Of a DNA stretch of 64,000 bases, positions 26,456-37,256 are shown in pieces; positions within the stretch are counted from its first letter, which is position 1; each line of letters opens with the position of its first letter. This DNA is from Limanda limanda (taxonomy: Eukaryota; Chordata; Actinopteri; Pleuronectiformes; Pleuronectidae). The notes beneath the pieces were generated by a model. The model saw nothing but the letters and a program-made list of their open reading frames with translations, was not told the origin of the DNA and did no database searches. The DNA lies in assembly GCF_963576545.1 (NCBI RefSeq), contig NW_026870437.1, positions 5,001 through 69,000 on the forward strand, in the 5' to 3' direction. The position numbers and the translations under genes were made by a program.

Positions 26456-26815
26456 AGACCTATCAAAATAAAACTTCGACTGAGATAAAAGAAGAAAATG
26501 AAACGACTTAAAATAAAATGATATTAAACAAACGTCTAATCGCCTCCTTAGTTACTGAGTCGTGTGGTTAGACCTCTTGAGGTCAGAAGACAACTTGAGC
26601 AGCGTGGAAAGAGAGACAAAGAGAGTCTCTTAAAAATACCGAGTTAACTAGTAAAACCCCTAGGGGTTTTGTTGTCGCTTGGGCATCTGAGTGAAAAAAG
26701 AGACAGATTTCTGTGGGCTAAGGGGTTTTGTTCTACCTGGGAGGTACCTGCCTCCTCAGGAAGTGGTCATGGTCCTCAGTTGGCTCTCAGCCAAATTCGA
26801 CCTCAGTGGGCGTTT
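26456..26815. repeat. Direct repeat, right copy
   Basis: The second copy of the 24720 repeat, with a roughly 25-bp deletion near its right end before gacctcagtgggcgtttcag. Highly similar to the left copy. Confidence 0.75.
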
Positions 26816-26826
26816 CAGAGAATTAC

Positions 26827-27025
26827 TAACAATTTTTAAAACTAACAATTTAGTAGCACTTAAATGCCACTTATAGCATTTTGTAGTTTTTCTTTATTTT
26901 TGAAGAAATTGTACTTTCTTGATTCTTGTTGTTTTTTGGTTTGTACCCTCGGGGTTGATGCACTTATTGTAAGTCGCTTTGGATAAAAGCGTCAGCTAAA
27001 TGAAATGAAATGAAATGTAATGAAA
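26827..27025 (+). mobile_element. L2-type LINE 3' UTR, truncated, between genes A and B
   Basis: It matches the last 190 bp of the element at 38046-38250 (actaacaattt... to gtaagtcgctttggataaaa and an AATG-rich tail). The following flank also matches, so this is the same insertion carried at the edge of the duplicated unit, with its coding part cut off. Confidence 0.75.
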
Positions 27026-27240
27026 TCTGAGTGTGATGTCAGAGGAACTGTGAGAATATGGTTTATTACAGTACAACTTCCACAAGTTCAGATAAAGACG
27101 ACAAGTTAGTTACTCATTGAATAAACTATCAAACTAATTAATTTAAGTTTAATTAGGATCAAAACATAATTGGGCCAATGAGCTGCAAGAGTCAGGAACT
27201 CTGAAACCCTGCAGCAGGTGTGAGGCGCTGCAGCAGAGAA

Positions 27241-27253
27241 CCAGCAGAGGGCA
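27241..27253 (+). promoter_or_regulatory. CTCF-core-like motif 3' of gene B
   Basis: CCAGCAGAGGGCA fits the CTCF core. Its paralogue is at 38469-38481 beside gene C. Position at the edges of the duplicated units would suit a boundary role, but this is inference. Confidence 0.35.
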
Positions 27254-27349
27254 GAAGATCTCTGCTTCACTGGTGATGAGCTGGAGATGTTGCTCCTCTT
27301 CAGTGAGTCTGCAGGAGCTCAGCACGTCACTGACACCAACTGGTGCAAA

Positions 27350-27842
27350 TGGAACGGTGTAAATATGTTGATTGTTAAAATCCTGTCCAACTCGGAACTT
27401 TAAGGTATTTCTTTTATTTTGCCATGTTTATTTTATTTTGAAGGGCCACAACAGGAACTTCCGGGGATTAGTGGGGCGCAACCTCTTTTTTCTCTCAGAT
27501 GCAGTTACCCCAGCACTGAGTAAGTTGTGTCCCTTCTGTCTGTCAGTGTTTTAGTTGATTATGGTTAATTTAGTGTTTAAAACGTGTTTAATAATATGCA
27601 TCTTTTGTAACTTTTCTTTTATAGTTGTTTGTGTTCCATTTGTGGTTTCAGGTATGTTTGTTCATAGTAGTATAATGTAAATCTATACGATCACGTGTTA
27701 GCCAGATGCAGTTACCCCAGCACTGAATGATTGTGTTCCATTTGTGGTTTCAGACACAGAGAATAAAGTTTAAACTATTTTACCAAGCCTGAGTCATGAG
27801 AGATGAGTGAAAAGAGCCGCAGTACAAACACAGACCGTCACA
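27350..27842 (+). mobile_element. Solo LTR-like insertion (493 bp) between genes A and B
   Basis: It begins TGGAACGGT and ends ACCGTCACA, which are imperfect inverted termini of TG..CA type. It contains AATAAA near the 3' end (gagaataaagttt) and is flanked by 4-bp CAAA repeats. The paralogous site next to gene C (about 38573) is uninterrupted. An internal phrase (gatgcagttaccccagcac) occurs twice. Confidence 0.6.
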
Positions 27843-28251
27843 CAAACACAGGAAACTCAAACCACTGGATCTGCTGCTGGTTTCTCAGGGTCAGAAAACA
27901 AACTGAGCACAGGAACAAGCTCCTGGTCTGGATTCACACAACCTCATGCTTTGTGTGAACAGAAGAAACTAAAGTATTTATCTGTTACACACTGCCACCT
28001 ACTGGGACAGTTACCACATTTCAATAACCTGGCACTACGTACTACATATTGTTTCAAAAACGATTCATGTCATCTTATATTTTATACATTCTAAAGTAAT
28101 ATCTCTCTATTAATTCATGTTTCTTTTAATTTCATGTACCCATGTAGACGGTTCTGGTGTTTTTCTATTTCTAGTTTCAGAGAAAATCAATAATCCACAC
28201 TCACACCTTCAGTCCATCAAGCTAGTGTTGGACTGTGGGAGGAGACTAGAG

Positions 28252-28252
<1 letters not shown>

Positions 28253-28331
<79 letters not shown>

Positions 28332-28332
28332 A
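28253..28332. repeat. (AC)n microsatellite 3' of gene B
   Basis: A CA repeat in the duplicated 3' flank, continuing with interruptions to 28389. The matching tract near gene C is at 38989-39083. Confidence 0.93.
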
Positions 28333-28717
28333 CCTCCACCACACACACAAACACACCCCACCTCAACACACACACACACAAACACACACGACAGTGTTTG
28401 ATGAAAGTGCATGATTTTAGTTCCACTGACCTGCAGTACCAGACATGACCAGACAAATAGGAAAAAGCTGCATGTTTATTAATTAACCTTTTTGTATTTT
28501 AAATTTGTATAATTGAATTAAGCAGAGAAACACAATTTTAACCAAATATTTTATGCTAATCCTGATGCTCCCAAAAATAACCAACACGACAATAAAATTA
28601 AACATGAATTATTTGTCTTCAACCTGTTTTAATTTTCTGTGATAATAAAACATTGTCAGCTTAAATAATATTAAGCTAAAATAAGACTTTTGTCTTCAGA
28701 TTATCCTCAGCAGCTTC

Positions 28718-29592
28718 TGTCAACGTGTTCGTTTATCCCAAATATGAGAAGAGCCGGTTTAATTCAACAAGTATTTATTAAGAAGCAATGAAAAGTTAAC
28801 AGCATAGCTATGGGCGCTCATGCACAGCCTCGGCTAAGTCAATAGTGGCGCCGAAAAGACGATGATTGTAATATTCGTAACAGAAGTTATAATATGATTG
28901 GTCAAAATAATGAAGGGGTGTCACCGTGAATCAATGTGGTTCTCCCTTGTTGGTGCACAGGCGTAGATCCACGCCTCCTGGCACTGGAACCAGGAAGTGA
29001 CAAGGAGCCGCTCCCAGTCACGCCCCTCCTCTAAAAGTTCTGGGCAAATCTCTTTTGTGTTTCATAAACAAGCCTTGACTCGGCTGACGCCTTGTGGGTC
29101 AATGTTGTTGTTCATTGGAGTAAAGAATATTGTGTTCCTGCTCTATCGGCTGTATGTTCTGTTTGTGTAAACATTTGCATCCTCCAACAAAACAACTTTC
29201 TATCTTCCCTCCAGAACCTGGAGCAGCTGCTTGAACTCTGTGTGATGTTGAATGAATCTAAGGGAGTTATGCTTTAATATAAAAAGTTAAGTATGAGAAG
29301 AAGTTAAAGTACAGTGTATAGTGTGTCACAGATTTATCCCACAACAGGCAGCGGCTCTCATCAGACCTTTTATCAAGACAGGTGTGAGACTGACCAGCGA
29401 TGTGACGCACACACATTCTAACTTCAAGATTAACACAAAGCAGCAATGGTTATTATAAATCATTTGTGTGAAGGCCTTATATCTGGCTCAAACTGCTCCT
29501 GCCCCCCCCCTCCTGCTTCATTGTTTAGAGTTTCAGTTCTAATGCCATCTTCACACACACACACAGACAAGCTAACATTTAAAATCCCAACA
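28718..29592 (-). mobile_element. Solo LTR (875 bp) downstream of gene B
   Basis: Read on the minus strand it starts TGTTGGGATTTT and ends ACGTTGACA, with AATAAATACTTG near its 3' end as a poly(A) signal. It is flanked by a 4-bp duplication CTTC. Gene A has the empty site (cagcagcttcctgtcg, near 14075). No internal retroviral genes accompany it, so it is a solo LTR. Family not assigned. Confidence 0.68.
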
Positions 29593-29739
29593 CTTCCTGT
29601 CGACCAATGAGAGAGGAGACGCTGAAGTGACAGATCATCTACTGAAGGACGGAATAGACGACATCATCCTCACCAGGGGGGGGGGCTGTTGGCAGAGCCT
29701 GTGGCCCTGTTGGAATAATCCCCCCCGATCACAAGAGAG

Positions 29740-29760
29740 TCAACCTGAGCTGTCGTCAGC
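29740..29760 (-). CDS. Gene B last exon, prematurely stopped (ITIMs lost)
   Basis: After acceptor tttttccag the frame is ADDSSG then TGA (29742-29740). Sequence homologous to the gene A exon continues to an equivalent TAG at 29641-29639, but the block that encodes LTYAQV in A is replaced by unrelated G-rich sequence. The exon-equivalent is 122 nt rather than 120, so VVYSVL is still spelled out in the DNA but out of frame and after the stop. Confidence 0.75.
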   Translation of the reverse strand, partial: ADDSSG

Positions 29761-32700
29761 CTGGAAAAAGAAAACAGACAAAGTGTATTTGTGTGACTTT
29801 ACTTTACTATTGTGTTATTACCCTTAAAAACCACCTCCTCTGAAGCTTTGACTCTAAATGATCAGAATTGACTAAATGAACATCAGCTGTTTGACAGAAG
29901 ACTTCTTAGTAAAATGTTCACTGACGTAGGCTTAGAAACTTCTATTGACTTCCATTCTATTTACGGCCAGTGGAGTCGCCCTCTGCTGGTCAATCGAGAG
30001 AAACAGGTTTTGTACGTAGTCACTGTCCGTCAGGGGCGTTGTTAGGCCTGTTTTAGGGGGGCTTCAGCCCCCCTAAAATGTTCTTCAGCCCCCCCAAATA
30101 ATTATTGGGATTCTTTTAAAAAAAAAATTAAAAAATGTAACTATTGTTTTACACGTTATTTTTAACTCTAACATGCTACATATGTGAGTGCGTTTCTGGT
30201 TTGTATGTTTTCTCCAACATCAAATTACAATCCAATAGCCTCTCATCATACTTAACAATAAAAGACCGGGCACTAGGACCTTGGGGAGTCTGCATCGCTG
30301 CTGCGCTGGCTTTCTCACTCTGCCAAGTAACGTCTCTCATCAAGACAGCAGGAATACAGCCAAGGAGTTTAGCTCATAGTAAATGATGCACAGAGTGAAC
30401 TTGTAGGTACAGGTAGTTACAGAATGTGGCTATCTGTAGTTGTTAACGATTGTTACCTGCTTAAATTTAGGTTTACTTGAGGCAAATGAAAGGGAATATT
30501 GTAATGAGCTATGTTAACACTAAGCTAGCTAGCGTCAGCTGCACTGGCTGCGGAAAACAATGGGGCAGAAAAGGCTTCACAGTCTTGCAGCCATGTCAAT
30601 AGAAAGTGACATACTAGGTGGACTGAGTCACAACAGACTGATAGACCGATTTGCCACAATTAAAAACAGAAGGCATTCTTTGACGCTTCCTCCCACTAAA
30701 TATAGTCATTAATCTGTGCTTCCAAAGTATGACTATGGCCATGGAAACATGATTACATTTTCTAAAATCTCCTGAGCATTGGATTCTATTTTTGAAATAA
30801 TTTGAATGTATTTTTGTGTATTGTGTATCTTATTCCCTTCTGCTCATAATACAACAAATAAACAACTCAGAAGTTGACACTGGCAGGTCCATTCTCCATC
30901 CATTGTGTGTGGTCCCTTTAAGAATTAGGATTTGGGAGTGACGCGGATATGAAAACTAGTATATCTGTCTTTCCTTTACAAGCAGGAAAATTATTTCTCT
31001 CTATTTGAGAAAAGTTCATATTTGTGTTGTCAAATTTCACAATGACCCTGAAATTCTGTCTCTTCTGTTATCTTATACTGAATGAATGCAAGCAAAGATA
31101 CAGAGAAAAATCACAGTCTTTCTGATTGAACCAATCTATGAACTGTCTGAAACAATGGATATCCGCAGCCCCAAATGAGCCCAAAAAAAATTGGCGGGCG
31201 CTGCACGCGCAAACATTCAGCATCTTTAGGGGCTAAGCCCCCCCTTTCTTTCAATCCTAGAAACACCCCTGCTGTCCGTCCTTCTTCACAGTCTACGTTT
31301 CCTTCACGCTGTTTCTGGATCACCTTCATGTTTAAGTGACCTGGTAGAGATTTTAATGTCTTGATGCTTTTCCTTACATTGTGCTGAGAAGTAGCAGCAG
31401 TGACAAAGTTGTCGTCATCACCGGCTGTGACTGGTTGTGTTGTGCTGTACTTGACGTAAGAGTAATCTGGAGAGATTTCCACAGCAGCAGGAGGTCGGCC
31501 CTCGTCTCCGATATCATTGTTCTCGGGGTCGGGCTGCAGGAGACCAGGAGCGGTTTGAGTTTTATTAATTGACAAAACTAAACCATTTAAATATAAACAT
31601 ATTATAATCTGCTCCTCTTTGAGGGAATCTGAATCTGTTTCTTTAAGATCTCTCTTCTTTTAAATTTTTTGTAACTTTCTCTTCTGTTCAAATCTTTTCT
31701 GGATGTAGGTCGACAAAGTTTTGTCACTTCAGGGACGTTTGTGTTACTAACGACTGAAACTCACCTCAGGGACAGAAGCAGGATCCGTCTCCACCGGAGG
31801 TTCTGAAAACACAAGAGTAAATCAAACTGGGTCCTGAGTTCACATCTGGAGCTTCAGCAGCAGAAGGTGACAACACAGGTTCTTTGAGTCCAATCACAAC
31901 CTTCTGTTCTATTATATCTATCTATCTATGTATCTTCTAGTATTTGTTATACTATTTGTCCTAGTATTTGTCCTAGTATTTGTTCTAGTATTTCCTTGTG
32001 TCTGACCTGAACGTGTTTTGGACTTAACAAGTGTTTTCCTCTGTGTTTGATTCTTAGTAAGTTTTCCTTCTTCTCCTTATTTCTGCACGTAAACGTTGGA
32101 ACTTGTGTTTCGTGTTTGCTGCTGAATCAGACTCTGGGTGTTTCATATTCACTGAAAACTGAAGATCCAGTTGTTGTGTGTGTGATCAACATGTGTGTAC
32201 TTGTGTGTGTGTGTGTGTATTTCCTGTTGCCTCACCTCTGGGTCTGTTAGTCCTGTTTCTGCAGAACATCAGTGCGGCCCCTGATAACAGGATCACCATG
32301 ACGACCAGCGTCAGTCCCACAGTCAGAATCAAGTTCTTGGTCGAGAAGGACGTATCAGCTCCTGAGCATTAATACAGGACACATATTAAATCTGTGTTTC
32401 AGCTTCAACAGGCGCTGAGAGGACGCAGGTACATGTGTTTACCTGTGGTCTCAGGTGTCTGGTCCTCAGACTGGTCGGTGGTTTCAGGTGAAGCTGATGA
32501 ACGTGTGAAACTGGAGCTGGAACTGGGAGATGTTGTTGTGGAGTCTGAGGGAAAAATACACAGATTCACAGAAATCCTGACGACAGACGACAGATGATCC
32601 TCAGAGAAACTACAAGTCACTTATTCACAAACTGGAAAACCTTTCTATAAGATTTAGATCTGGATCAAATCCATGAATTATTACCTGAAAAATCAAAAAA

Positions 32701-35700
32701 CATAAAAACGTCCTATTTCACAATGTTAAAGAAAGATAAAGAAAATATCTTGGATCTGTCTAAGAATTTAATTAAATTAAATGTAAATGTTAATCTTCCC
32801 TGAGCCAACATCCTTCCACCAGGTTTACTGGAAATCTGTCATCGTTCTAACAGACGGACGAAAACCAACAGAACAATGTGTTAGAGTGTTAGAGCTTTAA
32901 CTTTAGGAAGCTTTAACTTTAGGAAGCTTTAACTTTAGAGCTTTAACTTTAGGAAGCTTTGACTTTAGGAAGCTTTAACTTTAGAGCTTTAACTTTAGGA
33001 AGCTTTAACTTTAGGAAGCTTTAACTTTAGGAAGCTTTAACTTTATGAAGCTTTAACTTTAGGAAGCTTTGACTTTAGAGCTTTAACTTTAGGAAACTTT
33101 AACTTTAGGAAGCTTTAACTTTAGGAAGCTTTAACTTTAGGAAGCTTTAACTTTAGGAAGCTTTAACTTTAGGAAGCTTTAACTTTAGGAAACTTTAACT
33201 TTAGGAAGCTTTGACGTTAGGAAGCTTTAACTTTAGGAAGCTTTAACTTTAGGAAGCCTTAACTTTAGGAAGCTTTGACTTTAGGAAGCTTTAACTTTAG
33301 AGCTTTAACTTTAGGAAGCTTTAACTTTAGGAAGCTTTAACTTTAGAGCTTTAACTTTAGGAAGCTTTGACTTTAGGAAGCTTTAACTTTAGAGCTTTAA
33401 CTTTAGGAAGCTTTAACTTTAGGAAGCTTTAACTTTAGGAAGCTTTAACTTTATGAAGCTTTAACTTTAGGAAGCTTTGACTTTAGAGCTTTAACTTTAG
33501 GAAACTTTAACTTTAGGAAGCTTTAACTTTAGGAAGCTTTAACTTTAGGAAGCTTTAACTTTAGGAAGCTTTAACTTTAGGAAGCTTTGACTTTAGGGAG
33601 CTTTAACTTTAGGAAGCTTTAACTTTAGGAAACTTTAACTTTAGGAAGCTTTGACGTTAGGAAGCTTTAACTTTAGGAAGCTTTAACTTTAGGAAGCCTT
33701 AACTTTAGGAAGCTTTGACTTTAGGAAGCTTTAACTTTAGGAAGCTTTAACTTTAAGAAGCTTTAACTTTAGGAAGCCTTAACTTTAGGAAGCTTTAACT
33801 TTAGGAAGCTTTGACTTTCGCTCCAGTGGAAACTTACCATCTGTGACAATGACTTTGAAGTCTCTGTGTGATTCTTCACCCATAGAACATCTGTAGCTTC
33901 CTGAGTCAGAGCTGATGAGCTGTGTGATGGTCACAAACAGAGATCCTCCATCTCCTTTATTTTGTGGTAAATACTTGATGCTGTATCTGCCGCTTCGTGC
34001 TTCGCCACCACTTGTTTTGAAGAGAACGTTCTTTGTCTCTCCACATTCTTCTCTGCAGAAGTATTTACTTCCTTTGGGGTTAGGGAAGAAACATTCAACA
34101 GTGACGTCTCCTCCACTTCTCTTGTAGAGCTGGTTTCCTTCAGATCTTCCGTCCAGCCGAGCTGTTGAGAAGACAAACAACTGTAGTTAAATAATCAACA
34201 CGTAGGAAGCTTTAACTTTAGGAAGCTTTGACTTTAGGAAGCTTGAACTTTAGGAAGCTTTAACTTTAGGAAGCTTTGACTTTAGGAAGCTTTAACTTTA
34301 GGAAGCTTTAACTTTAGGAAGCTTTGACGTTCGCTCCAGTGGAAACTTACCATCTGCGACAATGACTTTGAAGTCTCTGTGTGATTCTTCACCCATAGAA
34401 CATCTGTAGCTTCCTGAGTCGGAGCTGATGAGCTGTGTGATGGTCACAAACAGAGATCCTCCTTCTCCTTTATTTTGTGGTAAATACTTGATGCTGTATC
34501 TGCCGCTTCGTGCTTCGCCACCACTTGTTTTGACGAGAACGTTCTTTGTCTCTCCACATTCTTCTCTGCAGAAGTATTTACTTCCTTTGGGGTTAGGGAA
34601 GAAACATTCAACAGTGACGTCTCCTCCACTTCTCGTATAGAGCTGGTTTCCTTCAGATCTTCCGTCCAGCTGAGCTGTTGAGAAGACAAACAACTGTAGT
34701 TAAGAATCCACACGTAGGAAGCTTAAACTTTAGGAAGCTTGAACTTTAGGAAGCTTTAACTTTAGGAAGCTTTGACTTTAGGAAGCTTTAACTTTAGGAA
34801 GCTTTAACTTTAGGAAGCTTTAACTTTAGGAAGCTTGAACTTTAGGAAGCTTTAACTTTAGGAAGCTTTGACTTTAGGAAGCTTTAACTTTAGGAAGCTT
34901 TAACTTTAGGAAGCTTTAACTTTAGGAAGCTTGAACTTTAGGAAGCTTTGACTTTAGGAAGCTTGAACTTTAAGAAGCTTTGACTTTAGGAAGCTTGAGC
35001 TTTAGGAAGCTTTAACTTTAGGAAGCTTTATCTTTAGGAACCTTTAACTTTAGGAAGCTTTGACGTCTGCTCCAGTGGAAACTTACCATCTGTGACAATG
35101 ACTTTGAAGTCTATGTGTGATTCTTCACCCATAGAACATCTGTAGCTTCCTGAGTCGGAGCTGATGAGCTGTGTGATGGTCACATGCAGATATCCTCCTT
35201 CTCCTTCATGTTGCCTTAAATACAAGATGCTGTATCTGCCGCTTCGTTCTTCGCCACCACTTGTTTTGACGAGAACGTTCTTTGTCTCTCCACATTCTTC
35301 TCTGCAGAAGTATTGACTTCCTTTGGGGTTAGTGAAGAAACATTGAACATTGACGTCTCCTCCACTTCTCTTATAGAGCTGTTTTACTTCAGAGCTTCCG
35401 TCCAGCTGAGCTGTTGAGAAGACAAACATCTGTAGTTAAAGGATCAACACGTAGGACTGACAGCAAGTGTTTCAAACAGGTACTGCAGCCCATATTCAGT
35501 TATCAGTCGTCTCCCGTCTCTGCAGTTTGTCCAAACGGCTGCAGCACGAGACAAGAAGCAAGAAAAGAGACTCACCTCGGGGCCTCCAGGTCATTTCAAC
35601 GTCTCTGCTTCAGAAAGAAGGACGACACAGTTTTATGTATTTCAGTTGAAACTCACCATCAATGACGATGATCCCAAACTCCCGATACGAAGAAGAATCA

Positions 35701-36470
35701 CTGCCGAGGCCAAACTGGTACGTTCCAGAGTCAGACTTGCTGACCTGTGTGAAGGTCACTGTCAGATCTCCTTCAGCGTCACCTGTTTTCTCATATTTGA
35801 TGCTGTATCGGCCGCTCTCCGCTTCATGTCCTTCTGTTTCAATGAGAACATCTCCTGCTTCACATGGTCCCCGACATAACTTCCTGCTTCCAGATGAACG
35901 GAAGGGATATTTGACGGTGATGTTTCCTCCTTCATTAGCTGAGTAGTAGGTGATCCCTTCGCTGACGTCATCTGAACAGTCACACAAGAACAGTCAGTAG
36001 ATTATTATCATTAGTGTGATAATAACTGAACATCTACACAGAGTCTGAGGTAAAACACAGAGACTGAATGATCCTGTTTTCATTCACATCTTTCATTTTA
36101 CTCCATCCTCTTTTATTCTTACTGCAGTTTCTCTGTGTTAGTAAAGATTTCATTTAAACTGTAAAAGTGAAAGTTAATTCCATTGAAACTGATTATTTAT
36201 GGGACGTCAGAGTTCAACACACTGACCGACTGAAGAATATGTAAATATGGTGGATATCTGTAGAACGCTTACTGAACACAGTCATTGGGACAAAATGGAA
36301 TTATGTATTAATATTGATGCATGTAATTATTTTTACAATTAATATTTAATTATTTTATTTTCTTAATCATTATGATCAAACTTATTATTTAATTTATTGT
36401 CATCTTTCTAATTGTTACTATTTTAGATCTAAGTTGTGTTTCCAGCATTAGTCCTGTCTCATTATCGTTA

Positions 36471-36501
<31 letters not shown>

Positions 36502-37115
36502 AAGAAGAAGAAGAAGAAGAAGAAGAAGAGGAAGGAAGCGTTATCACTGACTAAGCAGTGTTTTAAAATGTGGTTCTATTTGTGTTGTGTTAACACACAA
36601 ACTGAACGCTTTGTGGTTTGAATCAGTGTTTTACTGCCATAGAACACTTGATGTTAGCATGATGACTCTTCACTGGCCGTCACACGGGCGAGGTCGACCA
36701 GCTTATAGTACTCAAGTGTGTTTCTCTGTGGTAATAGCTCACAGTTTTGGAACCGATGCCTCAGGGGAACTGTACTTTTCCTCCTGTCCATAACTGTAAT
36801 AGTTGTTTTCCTAATCATCTGGATATTGGGCCGGCTCCTCAGTCAGGTCCTTGTGACTCCTTACTACCTGCTACAACCTTCTAGGATCCATTCAACATGA
36901 GGGGGACACAGGATTGTAAATCTACATCTTTTTAATTTAATTATCTGAGACAAAAGCAGATTATAGTGGAAGGAGACATTTTGAGATCTGAAATAATGAT
37001 CGGGCTGAATCTCATCGATCAGACAGAGAAGAGATTTTCCTCTGAGTGAGTTTGATAAATGATGAAGATACTCACACAGGAAGAAGCAGCAGATCAAAGT
37101 GTAGCAGACCTTCAT
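29740..37115 (-). CDS. Gene B: four-Ig-domain CD300/pIgR-like receptor with shortened tail
   Basis: Exons, in transcription order: signal peptide 37115-37076, D1 35971-35657, D2a 35410-35087, D2b 34674-34351, D2c 34161-33838, stalk 32544-32443, TM 32361-32236, tail-1 31802-31765, tail-2 31533-31378, tail-3 29760-29740. The sum is 1770 nt (589 aa), with all phases compatible. D1 lacks the canonical Ig cysteines; the three D2 copies keep them. The TM helix matches gene A, with no charge. In tail-2 the first tyrosine motif is lost (PENNDI instead of PVYEDI), but DYSYVKY remains. The last exon reads ADDSSG then TGA, so both ITIMs are out of the reading frame. It may encode a signalling-poor or decoy receptor; an expressed pseudogene cannot be excluded. 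The tail-2/tail-3 intron holds a hAT element. Confidence 0.76.
30031..31271. mobile_element. Non-autonomous hAT-type element, 1,241 bp, in gene B intron
   Basis: The ends are inverted: CAGGGGCGTTGTTAGG at the left and, read from the right, CAGGGGTGTTTCTAGG. It is flanked by perfect 8-bp target duplications CTGTCCGT (30023-30030 and 31272-31279), the hAT signature. Gene C has the unfilled site with one CTGTCCGT near 40691. No transposase frame is evident inside. Confidence 0.9.
31938..31996. repeat. 12-bp minisatellite, short form, gene B intron
   Basis: About five units of TAGTATTTGTCC type sit at the same position as the longer gene A array. They follow a short (TCTA)n tract not seen in A. 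Confidence 0.8.
32892..33822. repeat. 16-bp minisatellite, about 58 units, in gene B intron
   Basis: It has the same GGAAGCTTTAACTTTA unit as the gene C array, with local 12-bp short units (agagctttaact type). A block containing the rare tatgaag variant recurs about 408 bp apart (33043 and 33451), and a gacgtt variant recurs about 440 bp apart (33211 and 33651), so the array grew partly by duplicating blocks of about 0.4 kb. It lies between the D2c donor and the stalk acceptor. Confidence 0.95.
33838..34161 (-). CDS. Gene B exon D2c (stalk-proximal D2 copy)
   Basis: This exon of 108 codons has VECFF, YFCREEC and SYRCSMG. It is separated from D2b by a 189-nt intron, most of which is 16-bp minisatellite (34203-34330). 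The largest gene B minisatellite block (32892-33822) lies between it and the stalk exon. Confidence 0.85.
34203..34330. repeat. 16-bp minisatellite between gene B exons D2c and D2b
   Basis: About 8 units of the 16-bp repeat fill most of the 189-nt intron. The left junction is cacg|TAGGA|agc, where unique intron sequence (cacgtaggactg in A, C and before D2a) switches to minisatellite. Confidence 0.92.
34351..34674 (-). CDS. Gene B exon D2b (duplicated D2 copy)
   Basis: This exon of 108 codons has VECFF, YFCREEC and SYRCSMG. It is nearly identical to D2c and less similar to D2a, so the D2b/D2c split is the younger event. The intron on its 5' side runs from ordinary sequence straight into the 16-bp minisatellite at a TAGGA motif (34715-34719). 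Confidence 0.85.
34715..35066. repeat. 16-bp minisatellite between gene B exons D2b and D2a
   Basis: About 22 units of the same repeat are present, including aagcttgaac and aagcttaaac variants. It starts at the same cacg|TAGGA|agc junction as the block between D2c and D2b. Confidence 0.92.
35087..35410 (-). CDS. Gene B exon D2a (D1-proximal D2 copy)
   Basis: This exon of 108 codons has VQCFF, YFCREEC and SYRCSMG. Its upstream intron keeps the ordinary sequence (cacgtaggactgac) seen in genes A and C, so this is the D2 copy in the ancestral position. Minisatellite (34715-35066) follows it on the 3' side. Confidence 0.85.
35657..35971 (-). CDS. Gene B exon D1: V-type Ig domain lacking the canonical disulfide
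   Basis: This exon of 105 codons is in phase 1-1. The B strand is ITVKYPF (Tyr for Cys) and the F strand is GTYQFGLG (Phe for Cys); the extra pair is KLCRGPC. It has the same domain state as D1 of genes A and C. Confidence 0.85.
36475..36530. repeat. (GAA)n microsatellite in gene B first intron
   Basis: About 18 GAA units. Shorter paralogous tracts are in gene C (62590-62613) and gene A (about 19512-19532). Confidence 0.93.
36690..36900 (+). pseudogene. LTR-retroelement fragment in gene B first intron
   Basis: The same retroelement remnant as in gene A, with the RNase H motif deleted: sequence jumps from the gtgtttctctgtggtaata segment to the hydrophobic LYF...SITVIVVFLIIWILG-type end. Inactive. 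Confidence 0.55.
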
Positions 37116-37247
37116 GTCGAGGCTCTGATGGTTGAAGCTAATTCTGCTCTTTCTTCACTGATAAATATGGAACTTGACACTTCTCTAATTAACAGAGTCC
37201 CTCCCCCCCGACGCCACACACAGCATCATCTTCATCACCATTCATCC

Positions 37248-37256
37248 ACTTCCTGT
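37248..37256 (-). promoter_or_regulatory. ETS/PU.1-like site upstream of gene B
   Basis: ACAGGAAGT on the minus strand in sequence paralogous to gene A. A weak TATA-like TATTTAT lies nearer the start in both genes (22522-22528 and 37161-37167), but it is only about 40 nt from the ATG and may be fortuitous. Confidence 0.4.

Noticed and set aside
30144..30386. 80-codon open frame within the hAT element
   Set aside because: No similarity to hAT transposase and no conserved motif; the element looks non-autonomous.
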